The notes under the pieces: model-generated
What the model was told of the DNA's origin: nothing
Databases searched by the model: none
The model's input: the letters and a program-made list of their open reading frames with translations, nothing else
Shown: positions 13,301-25,265 of the stretch, piece by piece
Layout: every line of letters starts with the position of its first letter
Position numbering within the stretch: the first letter of the stretch is position 1
Program-made: the position numbers and the translations under genes
Source of the DNA: Ooceraea biroi
Taxonomy: Eukaryota; Arthropoda; Insecta; Hymenoptera; Formicidae
Length of the DNA stretch: 64,000 bases
Reading direction: 5' to 3'
Assembly (NCBI RefSeq): GCF_003672135.1
Contig: NC_039508.1
Location: 3,782,001-3,846,000 of the forward strand

Positions 13301-16300
13301 CAGGTGTCGGCTACAGATGATCTTTCACTCGTCGATTGATCCACGAGCGAGCGAGCGAATTTGTCCAGCTTCAATTACGGATTACGATAGATTACGACCG
13401 CGTTGATACAGCGAATACGAATTGGTAAAGAGGATGAAAGCCGGGATTACAATGACGATCACGTTAAAAGTGTCGGATATTAGCTCTCGGAATATTTTCC
13501 GCTCTGCCGGCCGTATTTCGCAATGGAAAATTATCGTGAATTTCGTTCGCGATGGCTCTTTTGCCGGACGCATTTTTGATATTGCCATTCGCACGCTCCG
13601 ACTGCTCTTTTATCTCAGTGCGAGGGAATCGTACGCTAGAGCTCTCTTCTCTCTTTCTCTCTCTTTGCCTCTCGTCGGATGAAGAGGTGCTTCTCGAGCT
13701 CTGTCTCTCGATCTCGCGTGTGAAATGGTGATCTGAGAGAATGGACGTGCTGATGCTCGGAGAGCTGATGAATCTCTCAAGTGCAAATCATTGTATCGGA
13801 TCGAATTCGCTGGCACTTGTGTCGACTGAACGCGTCCAATCGCAGCTGTAAAACGGTCATACTCGCATGATGTGGCGTGTGTAAATTTCTGACTGCTCGA
13901 GGACTCGCCGAGACGTGAAATTGTTTCCAACGACGTTGCTCTCAGATATTTCTCTCCATTCGGTATTCAAGAGCCGTTCAGCGCGACGTAAAGGCTGAAA
14001 GGGAGAAGGGAAATGAGGGTGCACGATAAGACACGCGCATCAGGACTCGGAGATAAGCCGGAGTACTTATCGCGGAGTATGAATACATCAGTTGCGATTC
14101 TTGCGATATCATGATATCGTCAAGTGCGCGTTATCGATCGCAGCTTACTCGGAAGCGAGGCGATAAATCGCGAAAACCGTCGATGATGTCCCTCGCTCGC
14201 GGAGGGGAGACTTTTGCGGAACGAAACCGTTACTGAACATTGCGGTCTATTTCTTTTTCTCTCTTTCTATCTCCTCGTGTCGCAGGACAAGAGATAGGCA
14301 CGCACCAGGAAGGAGACGCTAAAGCGCAACCAGCGGCGGTCTGACGGTCGACGAATCGGTAAGGTTGCCCAAGCGGGATGACCCATTTCTGCTTCCACGC
14401 TTGATCGTGATTCTCCGTAGTGAGTCGCACCACATAGAGACACACACACACATGCAATATATACATGCCGCACAATTTGGCCGCCCCGGCGCACAGCAGT
14501 AATCTCCCCGATAAAACGAGGACGAGGCAGGAATCGGTCGAGCCGTTTCCGCTTTAGAGAGCCAGAGCATGACTTGGAATTCACAGCGATATCACCCCCG
14601 TCTCTCTCTCCGGTCTGGTATACCATATATTCACGCGATCCGTCACAATACGCGTTCCCTCGGCTCTTGCTCTCTCTGTCTATCTATCTCTCGCATCATC
14701 TTTATGGTGCTCGCGTAAATTTGCCGCTTTTTCACACACCCACCCTTCGCCCCCTTTTTGGTTTCACTCAACAGCTTGTCCATCCTTGCCGCGTTCGCGT
14801 GTTCGCATTCACCGTCGCACATCCCAACCGGCGATTTTTCCGACATGACAGACGGAATCCTCGCTCGACGAACTGCCATAGGAGGTGCGACGGGGTCGGG
14901 AGAGAAGCGACCCTTTCTTTTAGCCCTTCGTGCCGCTTCTCTCCACGCCGCTCCCCGATATCTCTCCCCGACACGCTTACACCCGCGCACACGCGATAGA
15001 CAGTACTTGTCCGATGAATAATCGATTTATCCCGTCGATTGACCGGACGTCCGTTTGACCGGCGATTCTATCTTTCTTTACCTCCTCAAGTTTCAACCTT
15101 TCTCTCTTTCTCACCATCGAACACACAGAATTCGCGCGATGGCAAGACACACCGCGCGGCGTATTTTCGCCGGCTCGCTTTTCCGGCGATATATCACGCG
15201 ACGGCTCCTGCTCCGCGTTCTTTCGTCGGATCTTTATTATTTACGGATTTGAGCACAAGAATAGACGACGACGACGACGATGACGATGACGATGACAAGG
15301 ACGTGAAGATCGATCACGTTTTACACCATCTCGCGTTCGTTCTCGATGAATTTCGCGAGAAATCCGTTTGACGTACAATCAGAAAGGAATAAATGACATA
15401 AATGTCCCGTGAGAGCGACACCAATGATTGATCAAATAAATTTGATTGTCTGAATAGTCTGAAGCAAAATAAATTTGGCACGTGTAAAGTTACAAATATA
15501 TTCTGCTAAAAGACAGGGACAAAGATATTATAACTTCTCTCAAATTTCAACTCTAATCTATCTCTCCTATTCAACTTTAAATCAATTTCTCTCTATAATC
15601 AATGAAATTCGGAACCAGTTACTTTTATCACCACAAATATGAAATCCTAATACATCAACGTTATAATTATCGTAAACGAGTCGAAAACGATTTGCGTTTG
15701 TGACACAATCTCATTTACCCTATACTATACTGTATCTTTTTTTTCGCGTAAACGGCAAATCGCCCAAGACGGGGGCGCGAGTCGACCGCCGGTCATCGCC
15801 GGTCAAGGGAGCGTCGGATACCGGACGCGACGCGACGCGACGCGACATGACGCGCGAAGGCTTCTTTGACGTTGACACTAGCTCGTGTTTGGTTGGTTGA
15901 TTGCATGACTAGCTGGCAGCGCAGGAGGTGGTAGCAGCAGCGGTGGCAGCAACAACAGCCAGAACAGCCAGGCCGGCGCGTCGCCGTCGTCGCCGGCCAG
16001 TATCAGCCACCATGTCAACAGCAACGGGCCGACCACGTCACGACGCCAGGATTCCTCGGTCATCGGTCTGTAGCACGATAATCTAGCACGCCCTCCACCC
16101 CTTGCTCGCCACCCCATCAAAAACCTCGACTCCTTTTCCCAGAGGGTGGAAAACGGTATCGTGATTTCAGTCCGCGATCATCGCTGCATGCCGTACTGTT
16201 GTTGATCCGATCATTACCGGATCAGTAGGGATTGACCAAGATCGAGAATGATCCAAGCCGAACAATTCCGCGCGAGAGCTGAAATCGAAAAAGGAATTGC

Positions 16301-19300
16301 GCGCGTTTTCAGGAGGAATAACCGGAATTACATGGGGATCTTTCTCTTTTCTTGCATTCGAAAACGCCGAATCTTTATCCTTTTTTTGATATGGGCTTTT
16401 CGTGCGTGATTCTCTACGAAAATGGCGGCGGGGTTTTGCCTACGAAACGAGGCATAAAACGTTGCCGTGAAAGCCGATAACGTTCGGAGAGAAATACATT
16501 GAAGGAATACGGTCGCATGGAATATTTACGAGGCGACTGGACAGAAATAATATCCGAAAACCGCGCATTCGTTCGCGCCGTCTATAAATAATCGGCGTTA
16601 ATGTTCGCCATGATTTACGGGGACGACTGCTAAGCTAGGCCACGTTCTCTTCGTTCGCGGTTCGCGGATAAAGCGAATAATGAATGGTTAAAAATGGCGG
16701 GATTAATTACGGTCAGTCCGGTTGGTCACCGATTTACGATCGATGTAGTGCCATTGTTGCGATATTACAATACATGGAGTGCACGCCGCGTTTGTTATGA
16801 CTGTCGAGCTTCCTCTCGACACACCGCGATAAGTAAAATTGGATGCGCTCGGAAATCATTTTCCCTCAATGTAGACTGATATCTCCCGACCCATTTATAC
16901 AACCGGGATTGCTTTTAAATTCAAAATGCGACAAGATCACGCTCCATATGCGTTGGAAGATACAATTAGAAAATTGCAAGACGCGGTCGTTTTCCATTTT
17001 CGTAATGGATCGCAACGTAGATGAACGTTTGACGCATAATGTCAACGGATGATGATTGCATTTGATCTCGCACGCGGCAGTCTATTCTGGAAAATCCTCA
17101 AGCTTCCATTCAGCATTTCTTTAGTCGTGGAGAACACAAAGATAGAAATGTGCATAATCCGATTGGGGTCTTCCGAGCGCATCGTCGAGCATGCGTAAAT
17201 TTATACTCTTCACTCTCTGCATCCTCTTTATTCGCAACTGCGATTCGTCCCGTCTAAGCCTATAACTCGCAAGCTCGATTTAGCTCGTCCTGGGAGAAGC
17301 TTCTCTGTCTTCTGGGGTATTATCCAACGGGACGTCACCTTGACCGGCATCGTGTCAAGCGACTGTCGCGCGCACAAACGAGGCAATTGATATTAATGCG
17401 ATTATTAACGTTGATACCTAAATGGCGCGCCGAGATGAGATTAGCTCCACGAATACAATATGTGGCGAACGCGCTCGCTCGGAACAGCGGTTCGCGAGCC
17501 TCGTGCATTATGAACGGCGATTGAATCGAGAATGAAACAAGAGATTGAAGAACGAGATCAATTCCGCGAGGTCGAGGCGCAAGTTTTGGATATTTCCGTC
17601 ACGCCCGACGTGACTGTAACAATGAAATTCCGAGGGAAAAATCGACTCGCGAAGCGACTTCCGATTTTTTCAGACACATTTCTGGATTCCAATATCGATT
17701 TTACAAACGCTATAATTGATACAAACGTCTAATTGATCGGGATCTGTTTCTGAATTCCGAACGAAGCTCGCGAATTGCCGGCAAATTATTGCCTTTCTCC
17801 TCCTCTTCCTCCTCCTCTCCCCTGTCCATGAGTCTAATGATATTGCATGTCGGCGTTGTATTACCAGTTTGTCTGTGTCTGTGTTTCTGCATGCTGCACG
17901 TACCGCGTACGCCTCGCGATTGCGCGCCTTGTGTCCGCCCCTGCATGCGCCACCCTGCAAAAAAAACGAAACGTGCAGAGCAGGAAGTGCGACGGACGAG
18001 CGACGCCAGCCGGTACGCGGCCCGGACGGGCTACATGCTGAACGAGGATCCCGAAGACGGTAAGGGGACCGTCGGCGCCCGTGAGCTCGGCGGAGGAAAC
18101 GCGAGCGGGAGGAGCGCGCAGCAACCGCCGTGCTGGAGCCTCACGTCTTGCGGCTTGCTGTGAGACTTGAACGCGAGTCGGGCGCAAGTTGCCTTTCCTT
18201 GAACGGTAGACACTAGGATAACCGCAGATCTCTCCACGGGAGAAATAAAATCAAATTATCGTGTGCCGTGAAAACTCCAGGATGCGCTCCAGATTATTCT
18301 GCGAGAGGATCCGGGAAATGGTTGAAATAAATTGACAGATGATACAACAGCAACTTTGTTTCTCAATGAGTTAGCGCGTGGTTGTTCCCGTGAAATCTTC
18401 CGGATGACAGAATTTAAATTCCATGTGCGAGCCGAGGACGCCAGATTACGTAATCTTGTGACTGCGTCACGTTTCCGATCGGCATTGCGATTTCATACAT
18501 TTCTTTCCGCGTAGGTAGCTTTCGATGAAGCTTGAGATGCAGAATGCGACCGTGTCGGATCGAAGTCTTCTGCGTCACAGAAGCTTTCAGGGGAACAACG
18601 TCGCGGTATGCGCGATCGAACGTTGCGTCAAGAAAGACGAACGCCCATCCTCCAGGAAGCTGAGGCGCCGAGAGAAAAGTTAGGGGACAGCTGAACGGCA
18701 ATCCTGATCTTTCTGGTCCGACGTTAGGCGGTTGTCGAAATTCTCAAGCGTGCAGAGGGCTGCATAGACGCAGTCTCGCATCGACATCGATGATACCAAG
18801 ATAGGTATACATTTCGGGCCGTCGTTCATCACGAAGTAGTAATGAATGGGTCGAATTCCCTTGATTATGCTCGACCATCCATCATACCGCACGTTCAGCG
18901 TGACGCTATCTCCGCGCATCGCAAGCAAGTAGTAAGTAACCGAGTCCGACGAGACTAGCCATAACTGCCGCATTCGCTCGCTCTATCTGGACTATCTACT
19001 AGATAGCCTTGCCGGCCGCGTTGATGAGTTTTCATAATAGCTTTTATAATCGATACAACCACGGCACGTTTTTCGAACGCATGTCCCTTGTTGGCCGGAA
19101 TGAAATTTCAGGACGTAATCAACTTACCTCGTGATAGGATCTCGAATATTTGCGTGGTCGTTGATGGAGAATCCTCTCTCGATTGACTGTCGCGATCGTC
19201 TTACGGAGGAGATGAAGGGGCCAGGAGGATCCAGTCGAATCCGTAATTCCATGTCGTATCTAATACAATGATAATAATAAGACAATAAAAGGAAAGGTGT

Positions 19301-22300
19301 GGAGAGAACACGGAGAGTGCGTTTGCGTTTTTGTTTCAACGTGCACCGTGTGCGCGTTACGTGAAAAGGATGCTGCAGCGCGCATATTGATACTGACGAG
19401 GTGAAAGATAACTCGACGCTGAAAAGTCCCATCGTGTCGCGAAACGCGATGGAACAACGAAGGGAAACGAGAAATCAGAAGGAGAACGAGAGAACGGATA
19501 ATGATACGAAAGTCTCGGGGGAGACGGTTAATCCTCTTAGACGATACCGCACGTGAGGATTAAGCTAATAGCTCCCACATTTCGATCGAATTAAAAACCG
19601 GCGGGGGGACGTTATACGGTGGATCGCTTCCGCGGACATTACGCGATTACCGCGTTGTGTGTATATTGAATATTACTCTCGTTACTTTAATCTTCGACGG
19701 GCGAATGGGACGGACACCATTACGCGCGATGCGGAATGGATTGTCACGTAATACAACACGCGGTTGGTAAATCGTTATAACTCGCTAAATACACATCGTT
19801 AGCGGGATTCGATGCACTCGATCATCGCCGTCGGACGAAGCTTAATCCTCCTCGTGCGCGCGTAAAAAGCAGCTTGCGTATTGCCTTGAAAACACCATGT
19901 CCCGCCTTCGCCTCATTTTTTAATACGAAAGGGATGTATATTGCTTGTAGACATAAGAATCGTGTGTCCTATCAAGACCTGCAGCCAGCTCTCGACGAAC
20001 TCCCAGTGCTCAGGTAAAGTGCGAAATTACGTCGCAAGAGCGGCGGGGAAAGAAGTGAAGAGAATCGCCCGGCGAGAATGAAGAAATCGGAACGGGTCGA
20101 AGGGAGGACTGCCTTCGAGGCTCGCCGGTTTCTTCACCCCGTTTATGAATTCGCGAGCGGAAGCACATTGCGCGAGAGCGGGAGCTGAGGCAAATTAAAT
20201 TTTAATTATTCTCAGCTCGAGTTCCTCGTGCAATTCCCTTGGCTTTTTTAGCACAACGCGGAGCGCAGCTTCGCAGAATGGCGTGATGTTGTTATTCGGC
20301 GTTATTATATGATGCATTAATAGCGCGTTTTTCCGTGGTGCTTCAGCTCCCAGTTACTGCAATGTGTTCTCCACTCGGCGAACACGCCAGGGATTTCGTT
20401 ACACACGTCGCTCGCGATATATATCGATATACCGTAATTACCGTACAGCGTAGAATTCCTAGTCATATCTTCCGTAGAAATCTTTACACAGCAAAGTGAT
20501 CGTTATTGAGCATGCAACGCGATGCCCGCTCTTGCGAGGATTCGTTGTAATCATTTTTCCTGACTTTCGTAGAGACCATCTCGTGATTCCGATCGATCGT
20601 TCGTATAACTTTCACATCGTGAGCTTTCTCGAAAATATTCCAAGGATAAACTCGTGCGCGTTTAGCAACTCCCGTGTCTCAACTGTGACAAACTACGCTG
20701 CACAGGGGGTCCATGGATAATCCAAATTCGCCGGGTGTCGAACGAGTAAAGTTTGATATTCCCCACGTAATCCATGTAATTATTGCCGGGTAATGATAAC
20801 ACGTACAACTGTGAGCCGCATCATGCTCATTACGACGATAAACATATCCCAAAGACAGATCGATCGGAGGACCGGGATTGTTAGCTCCGCAGTAGAATAC
20901 TCGAGGTGTGCGGTAAAGTTTAATTAGTTAGGACAGTAGGAACACGCGCCCAGCAGTGTAATAAAGCCATTTGTGAGATGGTGGTGGTAGCGGTATCGCG
21001 AGAACGACAGCGTTTGCCCAAGTGATGACGGTCTTTCTTTTTTCTTTGATCTCCATCTCCCGCAAGAAAATCCGATCGCGTAATTGCTTCTCATCAATTA
21101 CGGCGCATCGTCATTTTAAATCGCGCGTAATTTGCTCATAATTTGCCCAGGAGAGTCGCGCGCCTCCAAATTTCATGATCATTCTCAGCGACGGTCATTA
21201 GAAGCATTAGGCCATTACACGCAGCTTGATGATTCTTAAAGAGTATTTAATTGTACGCCGATTCGTTCCGATGCGAGGTCTCGATCGTCCAATTTCTCTG
21301 AGGAAGGCGTCTTTCACACGAAATTGATCCACTTGCTAGATACATGCAAGGGGTGTAATACAATAATGAAAAAGATGCGAAGTAATGGAGTGTACTATCG
21401 CGCGATCTGGACACTCTCAAAATCGCCTCGCGGAACTATGCTTCGTCCAAGAGGAATGATCACAATTTCCGTGTGCACGATTGCTGGTCTGTAACGTAAG
21501 TAACATCGACGAACGCGCCGTCGCCCCGTTGGATTAAAAAGCATAGTTATATAATGTTATTAAATAGTTATAATAGTTATAATAATATTTATATGCTGTG
21601 GTCGTACATTACGTAGGAAAAATAATGGCTTTCAGTCAAAGATTTTAAATTAAACGATTTCTTTCCAGTTTCATGTATGTACGTGTAGTCTCTTTGTAGA
21701 AAATAACTTATAATAAAATATTACAATAATGTAAAAATCGTAATAAATATCAGTAGTCAACAAAGTTGAGAAGAGAATGGAATAGTTTGATACTTTTGGC
21801 ATAATCCAACGAGCGGCCGTTCGTTTGTAGAGACAACAATTTAGACGCACGTCTTTGGATTCACGCGTGCACGTGCGTTACGCGCACGAAACAAATCCAG
21901 ACGAAAAGAGCACGAAAAATCGCGTTTGCCGAGCTTGGGTGCCTGGACGAATGCATGAATGAATGCGACGTTGAGTGAACGAAGTGATAACTCGAGCGAA
22001 CGTAAGAATGGAGAACAACAGAGACGCGAGCATTGTTCAGTCGCTAATTTGAATGGCAATTTTAGTTACATTCGTTATATTATTTAAAGTGCTACACAAA
22101 ATATCTCAAAATCCACAATTGTTCTTTCAGCTTTCTTTTACGATTTCCAATTTGAAAAGCACACCGAGAATAATCATTGCTCTAATATATTCTTTAACAT
22201 TGTCTATTTTTATAATTATATTTATATATTCTTTCCTCATTATTCTTCATAACTTCATTATTTCCTCTCAAAATTAAGAAGCTTCATTGAAGCAAAGCTT

Positions 22301-25265
22301 GAAATTAAATATAAAAATTTTAATTTTAAACAATTCAACCTTTTCGTTCAGAGATTCTGACAGGCTGATTGAATTCGGTTAAAACTTCCAGCGTTCTAAT
22401 TAGCGACCGAACAGTTTCCGGAACAGTTTCGTTTAGACCGTGTGGAGATTCGGTTTTTAATGAGGAGAATCGTGATAGAGTGACCACGAATCTGGCACGC
22501 GATTGCGCTTGACACAGGAAACTAGTTACTCGCGCGACTCTGGCTCATCGCTCCTGCGCACAAATCCAGGGGCCACAAATGGTGTAGGGCTTAGAGAAGT
22601 TGATAAAAAGATAAAGATGCATGCGACTGTGTTTGTGCCGTAAAATGTATCGGTATGAGCCCGACGGGCGTGCCGGACGCCTCGGCATGAACCGATTGAT
22701 TCATTATCTGTTGACGATTCCAGCACGCCGACAGGAAATCATCAAGATGACCGAGCAATTGATCGAGAGCATCAACACCGGAGATTTCGAGGCGTACACG
22801 TAAGTAGCGATCAATGATGAACGGATCAATTATTCGACGAATGAGAGTATTGCACAAACTCCGCTGCAATGACGTTGATTGAGATTGAATTTTCTCTCTT
22901 TTGTACAGTGAAAATTATAATTTTACATGGAGGGAGAATATTAAACTTATTTATTACAGACATTTATTTCAATTGCGAATTGTTAGACATAAAATTTGAA
23001 ACAAATCCTTATACGTGGCTACACACGTATCCGTGTTCTTGAATAATTTATACGATGCAGAACACGCCGATCCTTTTTGTATGCTTTCAGGAAAATCTGT
23101 GATCCACACCTGACCGCGTTCGAACCGGAAGCTCTAGGTAATTTAGTCGAGGGAATGGATTTCCACAAATTTTACTTTGATAATGGTAATTATATATAAC
23201 TCATTTGCGTCACTGTTTAATGTTGGGCGTTCGTCGCGTATTTCAGAGCAGCGTATTTTTTTATTTTACATAACAAACGTAGCAGCTAAAAGTTTGCATT
23301 TTTCCCTCAACGGTTAATTAATCGATAATGAAACATTATGTATGTTATATATGCTTCAAGAGAACAGCTTACGACGTCATCTGTAGCACGAAAAACCGCC
23401 GTGACCTATTGATTGGGTTTGTGATCGAGTTCGTCGAGTTTATATGCAAAGTTGTTTGATCGCAGTGTTGTTTGCAACAACTTTGTTGTTCTTTAATTAC
23501 CAATAACAAGGACGCATGTTTTCATACTTGTTTCCATACATTTATTGCTTACATTTTGACAAATTTATTTTTAGAGATCATGTTTCCCCAATTAAGTTAA
23601 AAGAAATTCCTTTTCAATCTGGTAAAAGTATAATAATGTGAGTAGTTGTAATATTTGGTACTTATAACACATTTCTAGACAAGGTTGAGAGCAATTCGTA
23701 CTTTATTTACGCGAAATTATCAGAATTGACGACGGAAGTTGTTCCAGATACCAACGCAGCCACGTATGACTTATACGTCGACGTGTTCATTTTCTAAATG
23801 GCGTAATACGAGACTGGTCAGTCGATGCACACGCGCTCGCCGTCGCGGAAACTCTGAATTAACGTTAATCTAGCTTCTTACTGCACTTCCCTTTAATTTA
23901 CTGACTAATAGCGTGCACAGGGCCAAGCAGACGGAGGTATTTCTAAAATTACCGGGTCACTGAGGATCCTTTAAAGACATATGTTATCTGTGCGGTTTCT
24001 GTGCGGTTGGTCGAGTCGCAAGGCATTACGTTCTCGCGAAACTTTGAGCGTTCTCTGTATGCGAGATTCAAATACAAATTTGGTCCGTCTACAGTCCAGA
24101 ATTTATGTAGTCTTTCCACGTACAACTAAAACTAAAATTAAACATAAAATCGGATTAATAAAATTAATTCATTTCATAAACTAATTAATTTGCAGAGACT
24201 GTTACTTTAAGATTTACTTTATGTTTTACATTATGTGACTTGTAAATTTAACGAAACGAAAGTGAAATTTTTGCGAGATGAGTTCGCTATCTCAAGTTTT
24301 CTTGAAATTTTCTCTCATTTTAATACTGATTCGGATTTCATGAAGATGAATGGTGTTAAATTTCTATCGTAATGCATAAATTAGAAAGCTTTGCATAGGA
24401 TGTTGCAGAAAGCACTCTGACGAGAAGCGTGCCTGACCCTGTGCAACGCAGAATTCTATTTGAAATATACAATTTTAGTATTGCTTTATCTTTCCTTCTT
24501 TTTTCTTCTTGCTTTCTGCGGTACTTGTCACAGCTTTTAGTAGACTATCTTTCTCTCCTGTCTCCTGTTTCTATTAGCATCTCGTTCTAATATTCTAAAA
24601 AGTTTATACGATCATACGTCGTACGGTACGTGCCATACGGTATTCGAATAACGTGCATTTTGCTTTTTATCAAAACTTAAAGCAGTCCTGGGGAAGAACT
24701 GCAAAGCCGTCAATACGACGATCCTGAATCCCCATGTCCATCTGCTCGGCGAGGACGCTGCTTGCATCGCGTACGTCAGGCTGACGCAGTACATGGACAA
24801 GTGAGTAAAAACTTTTATCTATTTTTATTTTATCAGCTTAGGCTTTTATCTAATAACTGGTTCTCGAAAATCGATTTTTATGCTCTCTTACTTTAAATAT
24901 CAAATCTTTCACATCAAATAATAGAAAAATCATTTATAGTCACAAAATTCATCGAATATCTGAAACGAGATATCTTGATATTCAATGGTTACAAGACTGG
25001 TAGCAAGTTAATCTTTTCATAATCCGAATTTCATTATAATCCGCGGTAAAATACTCCAGAGTTTGCCGTGATTGCATGTTGTAGCGTAACGGGTAGCAGT
25101 ACTAATCTGCATGTTCTTTCTGCTTACCCCTATAGACAAGGCGTAGCGCACACCCAGCAGAGCGAGGAGAGCCGCGTGTGGCACAAGAGGGACAACAAAT
25201 GGCAGAACGTGCATATCCACCGAAGCGCGGTGACGGGCCCGTCGCCGTTCTCCTTCAACAAATAA
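7249..25265 (+). CDS. CaMKII: CaMKII, 3' part: linker cassettes plus hub domain
   Basis: Calcium/calmodulin-dependent protein kinase II is a Ser/Thr kinase that assembles into 12-14-subunit rings through a C-terminal association domain and acts in neurons and muscle. The part in this window is the variable linker and the hub. Exons with good family support are 7249-7305, 19951-20013, 22724-22799, 23091-23185, 24686-24800 and 25136-25265. Additional candidate exons are at 11212-11260, 12714-12875, 15913-16065 and 17979-18059. All linker cassettes begin and end in phase 1, so any combination stays in frame with the first hub exon, which begins A-RRQEIIKMTEQ. The catalytic and calmodulin-binding exons are not in the window. 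The start coordinate is therefore the first exon seen, not the gene start. Identification rests on insect CaMKII family knowledge and is firm; the order and choice of cassettes in real transcripts is inference. Confidence 0.95.
8812..9027. mobile_element. Mariner-like MITE, 216 bp
   Basis: The left end (TTGGGTCAGTCAAAAAATTC from 8812) and the reverse complement of the right end (TTAGGTCAGTCAAAGAGTTC ending at 9027) form terminal inverted repeats of about 30 nt, with a small extra segment in the right copy. TA flanks both sides (8810-8811 and 9028-9029), as expected of a Tc1/mariner target duplication. There is no transposase-like reading frame inside, so this is a non-autonomous deletion derivative lying in a CaMKII intron. 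Confidence 0.75.
9894..9928. repeat. Inverted repeat, 15-bp arms, 5-nt loop
   Basis: GATAATTTATTTCTC and GAGAGATAAATTATC are reverse complements except at one position and are separated by TAAGT. It could form a compact hairpin in the CaMKII pre-mRNA. No function is implied by the sequence alone. Confidence 0.8.
11169..11184 (+). promoter_or_regulatory. Possible initiator motifs (TCAGT) of an internal CaMKII promoter
   Basis: TCAGTC at 11169 and TCAGTG at 11180 match the arthropod initiator. They sit just upstream of the candidate first exon at 11212. An AGATCG sequence at 11201 resembles a downstream promoter element but is about 3 nt out of the strict spacing from the first motif. TCAGT is short and occurs by chance, so this only supports the first-exon idea weakly. 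Confidence 0.25.
11212..11260 (+). CDS. CaMKII: Candidate alternative first coding exon of CaMKII (hub-only form)
   Basis: ATG at 11212 opens MSTNSVPSSSKYVETY and ends one base into a codon at a strong GTGAGT donor. The phase fits every downstream CaMKII cassette and the first hub exon at 22724. No upstream AG gives the phase needed for an internal cassette, so a first exon fits better. Two TCAGT motifs (11169-11173 and 11180-11184), the arthropod initiator consensus, lie 30-40 nt before the ATG. Spliced to hub exons, it would encode an association-domain protein without a kinase, analogous in layout to vertebrate alpha-KAP. The peptide itself is not recognised. An unrelated nested gene or a chance frame remains possible. 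Confidence 0.45.
12714..12875 (+). CDS. CaMKII: Candidate CaMKII linker cassette, 54 codons
   Basis: Between an AAG acceptor after TTGGCTGCTTCC and a GTAAAT donor lies a 162-nt open segment of phase 1-1. It starts G-TPPSSPATMSAFSRAVG and ends AAVLLQGAQ. It is rich in Ser, Thr, Ala, Gln and Asn with no lysine-rich motif, like variable linkers. Its PATMS...TTM stretch is reminiscent of a vertebrate gamma-type linker exon, which may be coincidence. The phase fits both CaMKII neighbours and the candidate first exon at 11212. Codon choice is strongly G/C-ending, unlike the flanking intron. The exact acceptor is uncertain because the pyrimidine tract is weak. Confidence 0.55.
15264..15296. repeat. 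(GAC/GAT)11 trinucleotide repeat
   Basis: Eleven tandem GAC or GAT units in CaMKII intron. They would read as poly-Asp, but no exon is supported around them. Confidence 0.9.
15824..15846. repeat. GACGC tandem repeat
   Basis: About four and a half copies of a GACGC pentamer, just upstream of the candidate exon at 15913. Confidence 0.85.
15913..16065 (+). CDS. CaMKII: Candidate CaMKII linker cassette or alternative terminal exon
   Basis: After a GACTAG acceptor, phase-1 reading gives A-GSAGGGSSSGGSNNSQNSQ, then a Ser/Pro-rich stretch, ending TTSRRQDSSVI. A GTCTGT at 16066 would act as a phase-1 donor, giving a 153-nt symmetric cassette. If it is not used, the frame continues two codons (GL) to TAG at 16071-16073, ending the kinase before the hub. 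No AATAAA was seen in the next 400 nt, which favours the cassette reading. The composition is that of a flexible linker and the G/C-ending codons contrast with the intron. Family membership rests on position and phase only. Confidence 0.45.
16074..19950. other. CaMKII intron sequence around the 17979 cassette
   Basis: Apart from the 17979-18059 candidate exon nothing supported was found. The frames at 17789-18163 and 17861-18187 overlap the cassette or its antisense strand and have no independent support. Confidence 0.55.
17979..18059 (+). CDS. CaMKII: Candidate CaMKII linker cassette, 27 codons
   Basis: ACGTGCAG acceptor, GTAAGG donor, 81 nt, phase 1-1. It reads E-QEVRRTSDASRYAARTGYM and ends LNEDPED. 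RRTS (R-R-x-S/T type) resembles a basophilic kinase site. The acidic LNEDPED end resembles the acidic ends of other CaMKII linkers (for example LEDDD in fly) and would join directly to ARRQEIIK of the hub exon. It is not present in the fly linker as I know it, so this would be a lineage-specific cassette. Confidence 0.55.
19951..20013 (+). CDS. CaMKII: CaMKII linker cassette exon (DIRIVCPIKT type)
   Basis: TTGCTTGTAG acceptor and GTAAAG donor bound a 63-nt phase 1-1 exon reading D-IRIVCPIKTCSQLSTNSQC-S. Drosophila CaMKII has the homologous segment DIRILCPAKT...GNSQCSS directly before ARRQEIIK, and the exon here joins in the same way to the hub exon at 22724 (CSARRQEIIK). This is the clearest proof that the region is CaMKII linker. 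Confidence 0.92.
20014..22723. other. CaMKII intron sequence
   Basis: AT-rich intron between the last linker cassette and the first hub exon. No additional exon, RNA gene or transposon was recognised. Confidence 0.6.
22724..25265 (+). CDS. CaMKII: CaMKII association (hub) domain, four exons and stop
   Basis: The exons are 22724-22799 (ARRQEIIKMTEQLIESIN...), 23091-23185 (KICDPHLTAFEPEALGNL...), 24686-24800 (VLGKNCKAVNTTILNPHV...) and 25136-25265, which ends SPFSFNK with TAA at 25263-25265. Junction codons are completed correctly at each splice (phase 1 in, then 2, 1, 2). The sequence is nearly colinear with fly and human hub domains, including FEPEALGNLVEG, ILNPHVHLLGEDAACIAYVR, SEESRVWHKRD and KWQNVHIH. 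This domain forms the multimeric ring of the holoenzyme. The extreme C-terminus after HRSA differs from the fly, as is common for this family. Confidence 0.97.

Larger units (their letters stand above)
11261..15912. other. CaMKII intron sequence around the 12714 cassette
   Basis: Apart from the 12714-12875 candidate exon, the stretch is intronic. It holds a 9-bp-arm palindrome near 11720-11742 (CGATAATCC, spacer TTA, GGATTATCG), TC-rich patches around 13630-13710 and 14240-14700, an Asp-type trinucleotide repeat (15264-15296) and a GCGAC pentamer repeat (15824-15846). The longer frames at 12522-13406 and 14574-15021 run through pyrimidine repeats and are not considered genes. Confidence 0.55.

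Noticed and set aside
12522..13406. 294-aa frame spanning the 12714 CaMKII cassette
   Set aside because: It runs in another frame than the phase-consistent cassette, is extremely Arg-rich, and matches no family. It is taken as a shadow frame.
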